This document shows positions 1 to 8,731 of a DNA stretch of 64,000 nt, in pieces (the first letter of the stretch is position 1; each line of letters opens with the position of its first letter). Both the position numbers and the translations under genes were made by a program. The notes under the pieces were generated by a model. It saw only the letters and a list, made by a program, of their open reading frames with translations, was not told the DNA's origin and did no database searches. This DNA comes from Pseudomonas putida (GTDB taxonomy: Bacteria > Pseudomonadota > Gammaproteobacteria > Pseudomonadales > Pseudomonadaceae), in contig NZ_CP018846.1 in assembly GCF_002025705.1 (NCBI RefSeq), positions 372,001-436,000 on the forward strand, given 5' to 3'.

Positions 1-101
1 TCTACTACAGCCGTGTCGGCGCATCCCTCGATGGCTTCCAGCTGTACGGCATTCCGGGGGCCGGGCGCACCCTGACCGCCAGCGTGGACTACAGCTTCTG
101 A
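1..101 (+). CDS. TonB-dependent outer-membrane receptor, C-terminal end only
   Basis: The window opens inside a reading frame whose codons begin at base 3 and which stops with TGA at 99-101. The visible residues end in alternating polar and hydrophobic strands and a terminal Phe (…SVDYSF). A C-terminal aromatic residue on a last beta strand is characteristic of outer-membrane beta-barrels. The stop overlaps the ATG of the piuC-type gene (TGATG). By analogy with piuA-piuC loci this is probably an iron-siderophore receptor importing ferric chelates across the outer membrane with TonB energy. Only 32 residues are visible, so the family call rests mainly on context. Confidence 0.65.
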   Translation, partial: YYSRVGASLDGFQLYGIPGAGRTLTASVDYSF

Positions 102-780
102 TGCTGGTGGAAATCGACCGGCTGTTCAGTGCCGATGAACTGGATGCCCTGCGCCGGCAATTGCTGGCGCAACCCTGGGTCGACGGCAAGGCCACTGCCG
201 GCGTGCAGTCGGCCCAGGCCAAGCACAATCGCCAGCTGGACGAGGACGACCCGGTCGCCCGCCAGCTCGGCGGGCTGATCTTGCAGCGGCTGTCGGACAA
301 CCCGCTGTTCATGTCTGCCGCCTTGCCCAAGCGCATTTACCCGCCGCTGTTCAACCGCTATGGCGAGGGCGAGGGTTTTGGCTTTCACATCGACAACGCC
401 ATCCGCGGCATCAAGGGCGTGCGCGAACGGGTGCGCACCGACCTGTCGGCGACCTTGTTCCTCACCGAGCCCGACAGCTACGACGGTGCGAGCTGGTGAT
501 CCGCGACACCTTTGGCGAGCGCCAGGTCAAGCTGCCGGCTGGCCACCTGGTGCTGTATCCGGGCAGCAGCTTGCACCGGGTGCAGCCAGTGACCCGTGGC
601 GAGCGCCTGGCCGCGTTCTTCTGGGTCGAGAGCCTGGTACGCGAAGACAGCCAGCGCAGCCTGTTGCTGGACATGGACGTGGCCATTCAGCGCCTCACCG
701 CCCAAGGGGCCGACACGGGTTCGTTGCTCGAGTTGACCGGGGTCTATCACAACCTGCTCCGTCGCTGGGGCGATACCTGA
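101..780 (+). pseudogene. piuC: PKHD-type Fe(II)/2-oxoglutarate dioxygenase (PiuC-like), broken by a 1-base frameshift
   Basis: Two frames together make one PiuC-type hydroxylase. Codons from ATG 101 give the N-terminal 132 residues, with the iron ligands H96 and D98 in HIDNA. They then run into TGA at 497-499 directly after DSYDGASW. The rest, including the second His in SSLHRV, continues in the next frame to the stop at 780. Family members read YDGGELVI here. Adding one G at about 486-488 restores exactly that and gives about 226 aa, the normal length. So the sequence shows a single-base deletion, either a real inactivating mutation or a sequencing error. It overlaps the receptor stop by one base and precedes an iron ABC importer. 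PiuC-type genes accompany siderophore receptors and are typically Fur-regulated; the hydroxylated substrate is not known. Confidence 0.85.
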
Positions 781-796
781 CCATGGGAATCTTGCA

Positions 797-1909
797 ATGA
801 ATCGTCAACGATCCTGGCGGCGTCTGCTGCCTTTGCTGCTGGTGCTCGGCGCCTGTTTGGGCATCGCCTGCAACGCCAGCGCCGTGGAAGTGACCGACGT
901 GCTCGGGCGCAAGGTCGAAGTCGACCACGCGCCGCAGCGCATTGTGCTGGGCGAAGGGCGGCTGTTCTTCGCCTTGGCGCTGCTCGACCGCGACAACCCG
1001 TTCCAGCGGGTGGTCGGCTGGCAGAACGACATGCGCCTGCTCGACCCTCACACCTACGAGGTCTACGCCAAGCTGTACCCGCAGATGGCCAAGCTGCCAT
1101 TGATCGGCCAGGCCTCCGAGCAGAGCGTCAGTGCCGAGCAGATTCTCGCGCTCAAGCCGGACCTGGCGATCTTTAGCATCGCTGGCGAAGGCCCGACCCA
1201 GCACAGCCCGGTGGCCGACTTGCTGGAGAAAGCCGGCGTACCGGTACTGTTCATCGACTTCCGCGTGTACCCGATCCGTAACACGCGGGTCAGCATGCAG
1301 GCGCTGGGCACCTTGCTTGGGCGTGAACAGCAGGCGCAGGAATACCTGAGCCTGTACGATCGCCACCTCAAGCACATCACCGACAGCGTGGCGGCGCTCA
1401 AGGCCAGCGAGCGGCCGAAGGTGTTTCTCGAACTGCTGGCGGGTGTATGGCAGGCGCCGGGGCACACCACTGGCAAGAGCGGCCTGGGCAGCGTGGTCGA
1501 GGCGGTCGGCGGGCACAACATCGGTGCCGACGTAGTGCCGGGCGCGCTGGGCGACGTCAGTGTCGAATACGTGTTGCAGGCCGACCCTGACGTGTACATC
1601 GCCACCGGCAACCGTGCACCGGGCGTTTTGCTGGGCGCGGGTGTTTCCACCGAGGCTGCACGCCAGAGCCTGGCGAAGATCACCGCCCGCCCCGAGTTCG
1701 CACCGCTGCGGCCGATCCAGGCCGGGCAGGCCCATGGCCTGTGGCATGACTTCTACAACTCGCCATTCAACATCCTCGCGGTCGAAGCCATGGCCCGCTG
1801 GGTGCATCCCGAGCGCTTCCAGGATGTCGACCCGCAGGCCACCATGGGCGAAATCAACCGGCTGCTGAAGGTAGGCCTGGACGGCCAGTACTGGGTCGAC
1901 GCCAAGTGA
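797..1909 (+). CDS. Iron/siderophore ABC transporter, periplasmic substrate-binding protein
   Basis: 370 aa. The N-terminus has a basic MNRQRSWRR head and a Leu-rich core ending near ACNASAVE, a signal peptide for export to the periplasm. The mature part begins VTDVLGRKVEV…PQRIVLG, the usual opening of class III (helical-backbone) binding proteins for ferric siderophores, haem or cobalamin. Late-domain motifs such as LEAVGGHN-like VVEAVGGHNIG and ADPDVYIATG also fit that class. The stop overlaps the GTG of the permease gene by four bases (GTGA), so this is the first gene of a three-gene importer. Ligand identity cannot be read from sequence; iron is inferred from the receptor and PiuC genes upstream. 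Confidence 0.85.
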   Translation: MNRQRSWRRLLPLLLVLGACLGIACNASAVEVTDVLGRKVEVDHAPQRIVLGEGRLFFALALLDRDNPFQRVVGWQNDMRLLDPHTYEVYAKLYPQMAKLPLIGQASEQSVSAEQILALKPDLAIFSIAGEGPTQHSPVADLLEKAGVPVLFIDFRVYPIRNTRVSMQALGTLLGREQQAQEYLSLYDRHLKHITDSVAALKASERPKVFLELLAGVWQAPGHTTGKSGLGSVVEAVGGHNIGADVVPGALGDVSVEYVLQADPDVYIATGNRAPGVLLGAGVSTEAARQSLAKITARPEFAPLRPIQAGQAHGLWHDFYNSPFNILAVEAMARWVHPERFQDVDPQATMGEINRLLKVGLDGQYWVDAK

Positions 1910-2967
1910 CCGCGCTGGCTCAGCAGGGCGCGGCACTCGCGGCCTGGCATTACCGCCGCCTGCTGTGGCGGCGAGCAGCGCTGGTGTTGGCGCTGGCGCT
2001 GTTGCTGCTACTGTCGGTGCTCGGCGACCTGGCCAGCGGTGCCTCGGGCATGGGCCTGGGGCAACTGCTGCACGGCATCTTCGACCCGGCGACGCTGAGC
2101 GCCACCGAGCGGGTGATCATCTGGAACGTGCGCCTGCCGTACTCGCTGATGGCAGTGCTGGTGGGGGCTGCATTGGCCCTGGCTGGCGCCGAAATGCAGG
2201 CGATCCTCGACAACCCACTGGCCAGCCCTTTTACCTTGGGCGTGTCGTCATCGGCGGCGCTCGGTGCATCGCTGGCGATTGCCTATCCACTGGGTATCGC
2301 CTGGCTGGCGCCAAGCGCGCAGGTGACGGTGCTCGCTTTTGTCTTCGCCTGCCTGTCGGTGGTGCTGCTGCAGGCCATGTCACGCCTGCGCGGCGCGGGG
2401 GTGGAGAGCCTGGTGCTGTTCGGCATCGCCCTGGTGTTCAGCTGCAATGCGCTGGTCTCGCTGCTGCAGCTGCTGGCCACCGAGGACGTGTTGCAGCAAC
2501 TGGTGTTCTGGACCCTGGGCAGCCTGGCCCGGGCCGACTGGCAGAAGCTCGGCATCCTCGCCCTGGTGCTGGCGCTGCTGTTGCCGTTCTCGCTGCGCGC
2601 AGCGCCGGCCATGACCCTGTTGCGCATGGGCGAGGACCGTGCGCGCAGTTTTGGCGTGGATACCCGGCGCTTGCGCTTTGCCTCGCTGCTGCGCATCAGC
2701 CTGCTGTCAGCCACGGCGGTGGCGTTTGTCGGCACCATCGGTTTCGTCGGCCTGGTCGGGCCGCATATCGCCCGCTTGCTGGTGGGCGAGGACCAACGCT
2801 TTCTGCTGCCGGCCAGTGCGCTGGTGGGGGCGCTGATGCTGTCGTTGTCGTCACTTGCCAGCAAACTGATCTTGCCCGGGGTGATCGTGCCGGTGGGCAT
2901 CGTCACGGCGCTGGTCGGTGTGCCGGTGTTCGTGCTGTTGGTGTTCCGCCGGGGGAGAAAACTGTGA
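1906..2967 (+). CDS. FecCD-family ABC transporter permease (iron/siderophore)
   Basis: 353 aa, almost entirely hydrophobic with roughly nine or ten membrane segments. FecCD hallmarks are visible: R-LPYSLMAVLVGAALALAGAEMQ near residues 77-98, NPLASPFTLGVSSSAALGA after it, and GTIGFVGLVGPHIARLLVG in the C-terminal third, the region that contacts the ATPase. The start is a GTG (1906) overlapping the stop of the binding-protein gene. Its own stop overlaps the GTG of the ATPase gene in the same way, which implies translational coupling. It forms the inner-membrane channel of the importer. A single permease gene suggests a homodimer, as in BtuC/FhuB-type systems. Confidence 0.9.
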   Translation: MTALAQQGAALAAWHYRRLLWRRAALVLALALLLLLSVLGDLASGASGMGLGQLLHGIFDPATLSATERVIIWNVRLPYSLMAVLVGAALALAGAEMQAILDNPLASPFTLGVSSSAALGASLAIAYPLGIAWLAPSAQVTVLAFVFACLSVVLLQAMSRLRGAGVESLVLFGIALVFSCNALVSLLQLLATEDVLQQLVFWTLGSLARADWQKLGILALVLALLLPFSLRAAPAMTLLRMGEDRARSFGVDTRRLRFASLLRISLLSATAVAFVGTIGFVGLVGPHIARLLVGEDQRFLLPASALVGALMLSLSSLASKLILPGVIVPVGIVTALVGVPVFVLLVFRRGRKL

Positions 2968-3725
2968 GCCTGCTGATCGATGAAGTGGCGGTCGCCTATG
3001 GCGCGCGGCAGATCCTGCATGGGGTGAGCTTGCCAGAGCTGCCGGCCGGCAGCCTGGTGGCGCTGGTCGGGCCCAATGGTGCGGGCAAGTCGACCTTGCT
3101 GCGGGCGCTGGCGGGTCTGGAGCGGATGAAGGGCGGCTTGAGCCTGGATGGCCAGGACGTGACCCGGCTGAGCTTTGCCGAGCGCTCGCGGCGGCTGGCC
3201 TACATGCCGCAGCAACTGCCACCCGGGATTGCCCTTGGGGTACTGGAAAGCATTGTTGCGGCGTTGCGCGTGAGCGGTGCGGATGACCTGCTTGGCAACG
3301 CTTACGAGGCATTGCGCCAGTTGGGTATCGAGGCGCTGGCCGAGCGCTCGCTCGACAGCCTTTCAGGTGGCCAGCGGCAGCTGGTGGCGCTGGCGCAATT
3401 GCTGGCGCGCAACCCGCAGGTGCTATTGCTCGATGAGCCGACCAGTGCGCTGGACCTGCATTACCAGTTACGGGTGATGGGCGCGGTGCGCGAGCGGGTG
3501 GTGGCGCACCGGTTGCTGGCGGTGGCGGTGTTGCATGACATCAACCTGGCGGCCAGCCATGCCGATTGGCTGGTGGTGTTGCGCGAGGGCAGGGTGGTGG
3601 CGTGCGGGGCGCCGCAGGAGGTGTTGCAGCCTGAGTTGCTGGCTGAGGTGTATGGCGTCGAGGCGCGGGTCGAGTGCTGTTCGCAAGGGCGCCTGCAGGT
3701 GCTTGTTGATCGCGCGCTGGCCTGA
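2964..3725 (+). CDS. Iron/siderophore ABC transporter ATP-binding protein
   Basis: 253 aa from GTG 2964, which overlaps the permease stop (GTGA). The frame stays open far upstream, but only this start gives a normal ABC subunit. Walker A is GPNGAGKST near residue 36, the signature is LSGGQRQLVALAQLLARNP, Walker B is VLLLDEPTSALD and the H-loop is LHDINLA. It energises the FecCD permease on the cytoplasmic face. The 3' part of the gene is unusually G-rich at third positions compared with the start of the operon. A REP element follows 23 bases after the stop, a common position for REPs at the end of P. putida transcription units. Confidence 0.92.
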   Translation: MSLLIDEVAVAYGARQILHGVSLPELPAGSLVALVGPNGAGKSTLLRALAGLERMKGGLSLDGQDVTRLSFAERSRRLAYMPQQLPPGIALGVLESIVAALRVSGADDLLGNAYEALRQLGIEALAERSLDSLSGGQRQLVALAQLLARNPQVLLLDEPTSALDLHYQLRVMGAVRERVVAHRLLAVAVLHDINLAASHADWLVVLREGRVVACGAPQEVLQPELLAEVYGVEARVECCSQGRLQVLVDRALA

Positions 3726-3748
3726 TTTTTCAGGCGGAAACGGTCATG

Positions 3749-3863
3749 TGTGGGAGCGGCCTTGTGTCGCGAAAGGGCTGCACAGCAGCCCCGGCAATTT
3801 GTGCTGGGGCGAAGATTTTGGGGCCGCTGCGCGCCCCTTTCGCGACACAAGGCCGCTCCCACA
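3749..3863. repeat. REP pair (inverted), class with tgtcgcgaaaggg arms
   Basis: Two outward copies of the P. putida REP unit form an inverted pair: tgtgggagcggccttgtg at the left end and cacaaggccgctcccaca at the right, each followed inward by tcgcgaaaggg. It lies between convergent genes (the ABC operon and the FadR-type regulator) and probably folds as a long hairpin that limits read-through or protects 3' ends. Confidence 0.9.
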
Positions 3864-3889
3864 AGGAAATGCGCAATACCTGTCAGTTT

Positions 3890-4588
3890 TCAGTCCGGCA
3901 GCAAACGATCCCGGCTGTTGGACAGGTGCAGGCAGATCGCCGCCCGAGCCGCATCCGGGTCCTGCCGGCGGATGGCATTGAGGATCGCCTCATGCTCAAG
4001 GTTGGCCAGGTACGCATGCCGCGCCAGCCTGGCCCCGGCGCGTTCGGCCAGGGCCATGCGGTTACGCGGGATCAGGCCATTGCCCAGCTGCGCCATCATC
4101 TCGCTGAAATACAGGTTGCCGGTAGCCTCGGCGATCAGCAGGTGAAAGCGCCGGTCCGCCTCGATGCAGCTGTCCCCGGCCGCCGCCAGGTCCTGATAGT
4201 CATCCAGCGCCTTGCGCATGCGTGCCAGGTGCTCGTCACTGCGGCGCACGGCGGCGAGGGCGGCCGCCTGGCCTTCCAGGCCGATGCGCAGCTCCAGCAG
4301 GTCACGCACACTCGCGGCGTTCTCTGCCCCCACGCGCAAACCCGCCTGGCCCTGGCGCTCCATCACGAACGTGCCAATGCCATGGCGCGGTTCAACCAGG
4401 CCTGAGGCCTGCAACTTCGACAGCGCTTCGCGGACCACGGTGCGGCTGACGCCATGCTCGCGCACCAAAGTGTTCTCCGACGGCAGCTTGTCACCCGGCT
4501 TGAAGGTGCCCAGCAGAATCTGCTGAGTCAGGCTCGACACCAGGTCGTGGGCGCGGCTGTGGCTGCGTTTGGCTGGGGAAGTATTCAT
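3890..4588 (-). CDS. GntR/FadR-subfamily transcriptional regulator of the glucarate cluster
   Basis: 232 aa. Residues about 10-75 form a GntR winged helix (FKPGDKLPSENTLVREHGVSRTVVREALSKLQASGLV…GIGTFV). The rest is an all-helical FCD ligand-binding domain with the expected metal-site His residues spread through RRFHLLIAEATGN, LEHEAIL and HLSNS. It is divergent from the MFS transporter and gudD genes, with two exact TTGTACGACAA sites in the shared 259-bp intergenic region. It probably represses both directions and is released by a sugar acid such as glucarate or galactarate. The start is the ATG at 4586-4588. Function is inferred from context; the family assignment is firm. Confidence 0.88.
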   Translation of the reverse strand: MNTSPAKRSHSRAHDLVSSLTQQILLGTFKPGDKLPSENTLVREHGVSRTVVREALSKLQASGLVEPRHGIGTFVMERQGQAGLRVGAENAASVRDLLELRIGLEGQAAALAAVRRSDEHLARMRKALDDYQDLAAAGDSCIEADRRFHLLIAEATGNLYFSEMMAQLGNGLIPRNRMALAERAGARLARHAYLANLEHEAILNAIRRQDPDAARAAICLHLSNSRDRLLPD

Positions 4589-4608
4589 GAGGTTTCCGGG
4601 TCAGGGCT

Positions 4609-4623
4609 ACTTGTACGACAAGT
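4609..4623. promoter_or_regulatory. FadR-type operator site 1
   Basis: The perfect palindrome ACTTGT-ACG-ACAAGT lies 21 bases upstream of the regulator ATG. Its core TTGTACGACAA fits the TNGT-N3-ACNA pattern bound by FadR-subfamily GntR proteins. Its position suggests autoregulation. Confidence 0.75.
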
Positions 4624-4755
4624 TAATCATCAAAAATATTTTTTGCCTGTTTTTTCTTTGCACGGTATAGGGCTGTTAAACGCGTTTGCATCATGATCGA
4701 TACAATACTGCCATTTATCAGCTTGTATTTTGCTGTTTAGGCGACATTTGCCGTC

Positions 4756-4766
4756 TTGTCGTACAA
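4756..4766. promoter_or_regulatory. FadR-type operator site 2
   Basis: TTGTCGTACAA is the exact reverse complement of the core of the first operator and lies 82 bases before the MFS transporter start. Two identical 11-mers in one 259-bp divergent promoter region are unlikely to be chance. Confidence 0.75.
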
Positions 4767-4797
4767 CCTTGCTGCGCATATGCTCCGTTCCACTGTC

Positions 4798-4808
4798 ATG
4801 TCAGACAA
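4798..4808. promoter_or_regulatory. Possible weaker FadR-type operator site 3
   Basis: ATGTCAGACAA keeps the TGT-N3-ACA core, 32 bases downstream of site 2, but with a different spacer and a mismatch in one outer position. It may be a low-affinity site. Confidence 0.4.
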
Positions 4809-4847
4809 CTTCGACCCGCACAAAAACAATTAGTGGGAGATCCACAA

Positions 4848-6200
4848 GTGAACGACACCCTCGCTCCGTCTGCCCGGAATGAAGGCGACGCGTTGGCCAG
4901 TGCCGTGGCCAAGGTCAAGCGCCACGTCCTGCCGCTGTTCGTCATCATGTTCATCGTCAACTACCTCGACCGCGTCAACATCGGCTTCGTCCGCCCACAC
5001 CTGGAAAGCGACCTGGGCATCAGTGCCGCCGCCTTTGGCTTCGGCGCCGGGCTGTTCTTCATTGGCTACGCGTTGTTCGAAGTGCCCTCGAACATGCTGT
5101 TGCAAAGGGTCGGTGCGCGGCTGTGGCTGACCCGCATCATGTTCACCTGGGGCCTGGTGGCCACCGCCATGGCCTTCGTGCAGAACGAGACCCAGTTCTA
5201 CGTGCTGCGCTTTCTGCTGGGTGTTGCCGAGGCCGGCTTCTTCCCAGGGGTGATCTATTACTTCACCCGCTGGTTGCCGGCCGCCGAGCGCGGCAAGGCG
5301 ATCGCCATCTTCCTCAGCGGGTCCGCCTTGGCGTCGTTGATTTCCGGGCCGCTGGCCGGCGCGCTGATGCAGATCCAGGGCCTGGGCCTGCATGGCTGGC
5401 AGTGGATGCTGTTCATCGAAGGCATGGCCTCGGTGACCCTGTGCTTCTTCGTGTTCTTCTGGCTCGACTCCAAGCCGCAGGATGCCAAATGGCTGAGCCA
5501 GGCCGAACAGGACGCGCTGGTCGCCACCATCGACCGTGAGCAGCGTGAGCGCGAAGCCGTCGGCGCGGTGAAGCCTTCGGCCTGGAGCCTGCTCAAGGAC
5601 CGCCAGATCGTGCTGTTCTGCCTGATCTACTTCTGCATCCAGCTGACTATCTACGCCGCCACCTTCTGGCTGCCGAGCATCATCAAACGCATGGGCGACC
5701 TCAGCGACTTGCAGGTCGGCTTCTTCAACTCGATCCCATGGCTGATCTCGATCATTGCCATGTATGCCTTCGCCGCCGGTTCCACGCGCTGGAAGTTCCA
5801 GCAGGCCTGGGTGGCCGGTGCCCTGGTGGTCGCTGCCATCGGCATGTTCATGTCCACCACCGGCGGCCCGGTGTTCGCCTTTGTCGCGGTGTGCTTCGCC
5901 GCCATCGGTTTCAAGTCGGCCTCGTCGCTGTTCTGGCCGATCCCGCAGGGCTACCTGGACGCCCGCATCGCGGCGGCAGTGATCGCCTTGATCAACTCGG
6001 TCGGCAACCTCGGCGGCTTCGTCGCCCCCACCACCTTCGGCCTGCTCGAGCAGCAGACCGGGTCGATCCAGGGCGGGCTATATGGCCTGGCCGTGACCTC
6101 GGTGCTGGCGGCCATCGCCATCTTCTTCGTACGCATTCGCCCGAAGGGCGCCCCTTCTGACGACCTCAAGGCGCCTTCGGCCTTGGGCCAGACCCACTGA
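4848..6200 (+). CDS. MFS transporter, ACS family (sugar-acid/glucarate-type permease)
   Basis: 450 aa from GTG 4848, which has GGGAGA nine bases upstream; the frame is open further up but lacks a better ribosome site. About twelve membrane segments are visible, with the family motif [10 protein letters not shown] in TM1, a GAR-L-R loop after TM2 and [14 protein letters not shown] in TM4, typical of the anion:cation symporter branch that carries glucarate, galactarate, tartrate and phthalate. It precedes glucarate dehydratase by 19 bases, so the two form an operon under the FadR-type operators. Substrate is inferred from gudD; D-glucarate is the simplest reading. Confidence 0.88.
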   Translation: MNDTLAPSARNEGDALASAVAKVKRHVLPLFVIMFIVNYLDRVNIGFVRPHLESDLGISAAAFGFGAGLFFIGYALFEVPSNMLLQRVGARLWLTRIMFTWGLVATAMAFVQNETQFYVLRFLLGVAEAGFFPGVIYYFTRWLPAAERGKAIAIFLSGSALASLISGPLAGALMQIQGLGLHGWQWMLFIEGMASVTLCFFVFFWLDSKPQDAKWLSQAEQDALVATIDREQREREAVGAVKPSAWSLLKDRQIVLFCLIYFCIQLTIYAATFWLPSIIKRMGDLSDLQVGFFNSIPWLISIIAMYAFAAGSTRWKFQQAWVAGALVVAAIGMFMSTTGGPVFAFVAVCFAAIGFKSASSLFWPIPQGYLDARIAAAVIALINSVGNLGGFVAPTTFGLLEQQTGSIQGGLYGLAVTSVLAAIAIFFVRIRPKGAPSDDLKAPSALGQTH

Positions 6201-6219
6201 TGACTGCGAGACAACAACC

Positions 6220-7575
6220 ATGAATATGCAGACCAATCCCGCCGTTCACACCAGCACCCCCGTGGTCACCGAACTGCGCGTGATCCCCGTGGCGGGCCAC
6301 GACAGCATGCTGCTCAACCTCAGTGGCGCCCACGGCCCGTACTTCACCCGCAACGTCGTGGTGCTACGCGACAGTGCCGGCAACACCGGCCTTGGCGAAG
6401 TGCCCGGTGGCGAGAAGATCCGCCAGACCCTGGAGGACGCCCGCAGCCTGGTGGTCGGCCAACCGATCGGCCACTACCAGCGCGTGCTCAACGCCATGCG
6501 CCAGACCTTCGCCAACCGCGACTCCGCCGGCCGCGGCCTGCAGACTTTCGACCTGCGCATCACCGTGCATGCGGTGACGGCCATCGAGGCGGCGCTGCTC
6601 GACCTGCTCGGCCAACACCTCAACGTACCGATGGCGGCACTGCTGGGTGAGGGCCAGCAACGCGAGGCGGTGAAGATGCTGGGTTACCTGTTCTACATCG
6701 GTGACCGCCAGCAGACCGACCTGGCCTACCGCAACGAAGCCGATGCCGATGACGACTGGTTCCGCCTGCGCCACGAAAAGGCCCTGACCCCGGAAGCCGT
6801 CGTGCGTCTGGCCGAAGCCGCCAAGCAGCGCTACGGCTTCAGCGATTTCAAGCTCAAGGGCGGCGTGCTGCGTGGCGAGGAGGAAATGGAAGCGGTGACG
6901 GCCCTGGCCGAGCGCTTCCCCGAAGCGCGCATTACCCTCGACCCGAACGGCGCCTGGTCGCTGAAGGAAGCCATCGCCCTGTGCCGCGACAAGCACGATG
7001 TGCTGGCTTATGCCGAAGACCCGTGCGGTGCCGAGAACGGCTACTCGGGGCGTGAAGTGATGGCCGAGTTCCGCCGAGCCACCGGCTTGCCGACGGCCAC
7101 CAACATGATCGCCACCGACTGGCGGCAGATGGGCCATGCGATCCAGCTGCAGTCGGTGGACATCCCCTTGGCCGACCCGCACTTCTGGACCTTGCAGGGT
7201 TCGGTGCGGGTGGCGCAGATGTGCAACGACTGGGGCCTGACCTGGGGCTCGCATTCGAACAACCACTTCGACATCTCGCTGGCGATGTTCACCCAGGTGG
7301 CAGCTGCGGCGCCCGGTGAAATCACGGCTATCGATACCCACTGGATCTGGCAGGACGGCCAGCGCCTGACCCGTGAGCCGCTGCGCATCGTCAATGGCCA
7401 TGTGCGGGTGCCGGCGCGGCCGGGGCTGGGGGTGGAACTGGATGAAGACCAGCTGGCCAAGGCCCATGAGTGCTACCGCAACATGGGGCTGGGGGCGCGG
7501 GATGACAGCGTGGCGATGCAGTTCCTGATTCCGGGCTGGAGCTTCGACAACAAGCGACCTTGCCTGGTGCGTTAA
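6220..7575 (+). CDS. gudD: D-glucarate dehydratase
   Basis: 451 aa, the normal length of this enolase-superfamily enzyme, which dehydrates D-glucarate (and often L-idarate) to 5-keto-4-deoxyglucarate in the cytoplasm. The active-site set is visible: K211 and K213 in FKLKGG, metal ligands D241 (LDPNGAW), E266 (AEDPCG) and N295 (ATNMIATDW), and the catalytic His block GSHSNNHFD near 343-351. Family landmarks GEVPGGEKI and GYLFYIGD are present. It follows the MFS gene by 19 bases. The next enzyme, 5-dehydro-4-deoxyglucarate dehydratase, is not in this window, so the pathway must be completed elsewhere. Confidence 0.95.
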   Translation: MNMQTNPAVHTSTPVVTELRVIPVAGHDSMLLNLSGAHGPYFTRNVVVLRDSAGNTGLGEVPGGEKIRQTLEDARSLVVGQPIGHYQRVLNAMRQTFANRDSAGRGLQTFDLRITVHAVTAIEAALLDLLGQHLNVPMAALLGEGQQREAVKMLGYLFYIGDRQQTDLAYRNEADADDDWFRLRHEKALTPEAVVRLAEAAKQRYGFSDFKLKGGVLRGEEEMEAVTALAERFPEARITLDPNGAWSLKEAIALCRDKHDVLAYAEDPCGAENGYSGREVMAEFRRATGLPTATNMIATDWRQMGHAIQLQSVDIPLADPHFWTLQGSVRVAQMCNDWGLTWGSHSNNHFDISLAMFTQVAAAAPGEITAIDTHWIWQDGQRLTREPLRIVNGHVRVPARPGLGVELDEDQLAKAHECYRNMGLGARDDSVAMQFLIPGWSFDNKRPCLVR

Positions 7576-7594
7576 GGCATAGCTTGTCAGCACT

Positions 7595-7725
7595 TGTAGG
7601 AGCGGCCTCGTGTCGCGAAAGGGCTGCAAAGCAGCCTCAGGATGTCAGCGCAGATGCATGAATTGCTGGGGCTGCTTCGCAGCCCTTTCCGACCGGTCCG
7701 GCGCCCCGGCAAGGCCGCTCCTACA
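7595..7725. repeat. REP pair with two different arm types
   Basis: The left arm is tgtaggagcggcctcgtgtcgcgaaaggg. The right arm ends with cccggcaaggccgctcctaca but carries ccgaccggtccggcgc in place of tcgcgacac. The outer 15 bases pair while the middle parts come from two REP subtypes. It sits between the convergent gudD and LysR genes. Confidence 0.85.
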
Positions 7726-7744
7726 AAAAGCAGTGCAGCTCGGG

Positions 7745-8632
7745 TTATTCAGGCTCGAAGAATGCCCGCGCCATCTCCACAAAACCCCCGAGCACCGGGT
7801 TCGGGTTATCCCGGCAGAACGCCAGAAAGATCTCCGCCTGCTGCTCCATCCCCACCAACGGCTTGAACACCACCTGCTCCAGGCGCAATGCCTGCGCCGA
7901 AGCCGGCACCACCGCGCAACCCAGCCCGACATTGACCAGGCCCAGGATCGAATGCGTCTGCCCCAGCTGATGCAGATACCGCGGCTGCACCCCATGCCGG
8001 GCAAACAGATTGGCAATGCGGTCATGGAAATAGCGCCCTTCGTTAGCGCTGTACATCACGAACGGCTGCCCATCGAAATCGCTGGGCCTGAGCCGCTCGC
8101 GCGCTGCCAGCGCATGCCCGGCGGGCAGGGCGGCGACGAACGCTTCGCGGTGGACCGGCAGGTATTCCACGCGCGCACTGGGCAGCACCTGGCGCACCAG
8201 GCCGACATCGATCAGGCCGGCCTCCAGGTCATGCACCTGGGTGGAGGACACGCGTTCGCTGAGCACCAGCTCGATGTCTGGCAAGGTCTGCCCGGCGTGC
8301 ACCAGCAAGCGCGGGATCATGCTGTAGGCGCCGACAGCGGTGAAGCCCAGGGTCAGGCGGCCCGCTTCGCCATGGGCGATACGCCGTGCCGACTGGCTGG
8401 CCGATTCGGCAACTTGCAGGATACGCCGGGCATCTTCAAGAAAGCTTTGCCCGGCCAGGGTCAGGCGTGCCTGGCGGTTGTTGCGCTCCAGCAACAGCAC
8501 CCCGAGGGAGTGTTCCAGCAGCTGGATCTGACGGCTCAGCGGCGGCTGGGTCATGTGCAGGCGGGTGGCGGCGCGGCCGAAATGCAGCTCTTCGGCGACG
8601 GCGACGAAGCAGCGCAACTGATGCAGCTCCAT
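7745..8632 (-). CDS. LysR-family transcriptional regulator
   Basis: 295 aa. The N-terminal winged helix is textbook LysR: LHQLRCFVAVAEELHFGRAA, then TQPPLSRQIQLLEHSLGVLLLER near residues 28-50. The remainder is a periplasmic-binding-like effector domain with LGFTAVGAYSMIP and VGLGCAVVPASA, closest in feel to the BenM/CatM/CbnR branch that senses organic acids. It is divergent from the 2-hydroxyacid dehydrogenase, and an ATTCA-N5-TGAAT inverted repeat lies immediately upstream of its ATG. It probably activates the dehydrogenase and perhaps the MFS gene beyond. The inducer is unknown. Confidence 0.9.
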   Translation of the reverse strand: MELHQLRCFVAVAEELHFGRAATRLHMTQPPLSRQIQLLEHSLGVLLLERNNRQARLTLAGQSFLEDARRILQVAESASQSARRIAHGEAGRLTLGFTAVGAYSMIPRLLVHAGQTLPDIELVLSERVSSTQVHDLEAGLIDVGLVRQVLPSARVEYLPVHREAFVAALPAGHALAARERLRPSDFDGQPFVMYSANEGRYFHDRIANLFARHGVQPRYLHQLGQTHSILGLVNVGLGCAVVPASAQALRLEQVVFKPLVGMEQQAEIFLAFCRDNPNPVLGGFVEMARAFFEPE

Positions 8633-8633
8633 G

Positions 8634-8648
8634 ATTCAATTCCTGAAT
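8634..8648. promoter_or_regulatory. Inverted repeat, candidate LysR-type binding site
   Basis: ATTCA-ATTCC-TGAAT lies in the intergenic region, two bases from the LysR start and shared with the divergent dehydrogenase promoter. Size and symmetry suit a LysR recognition site, but only one copy is evident. Confidence 0.45.
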
Positions 8649-8731
8649 TATTCGATCCACTATCTATATTAGACCTGTATCAAATGTGGGCCTAGCATCG
8701 AGTCATGTCTTCGAACTGCCGGATGCCCAGG

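Noticed and set aside
3749..3863. REP pairs as CRISPR repeats or small RNAs
   Set aside because: They are inverted pairs scattered singly between genes, without regularly spaced direct repeats or unique spacers.
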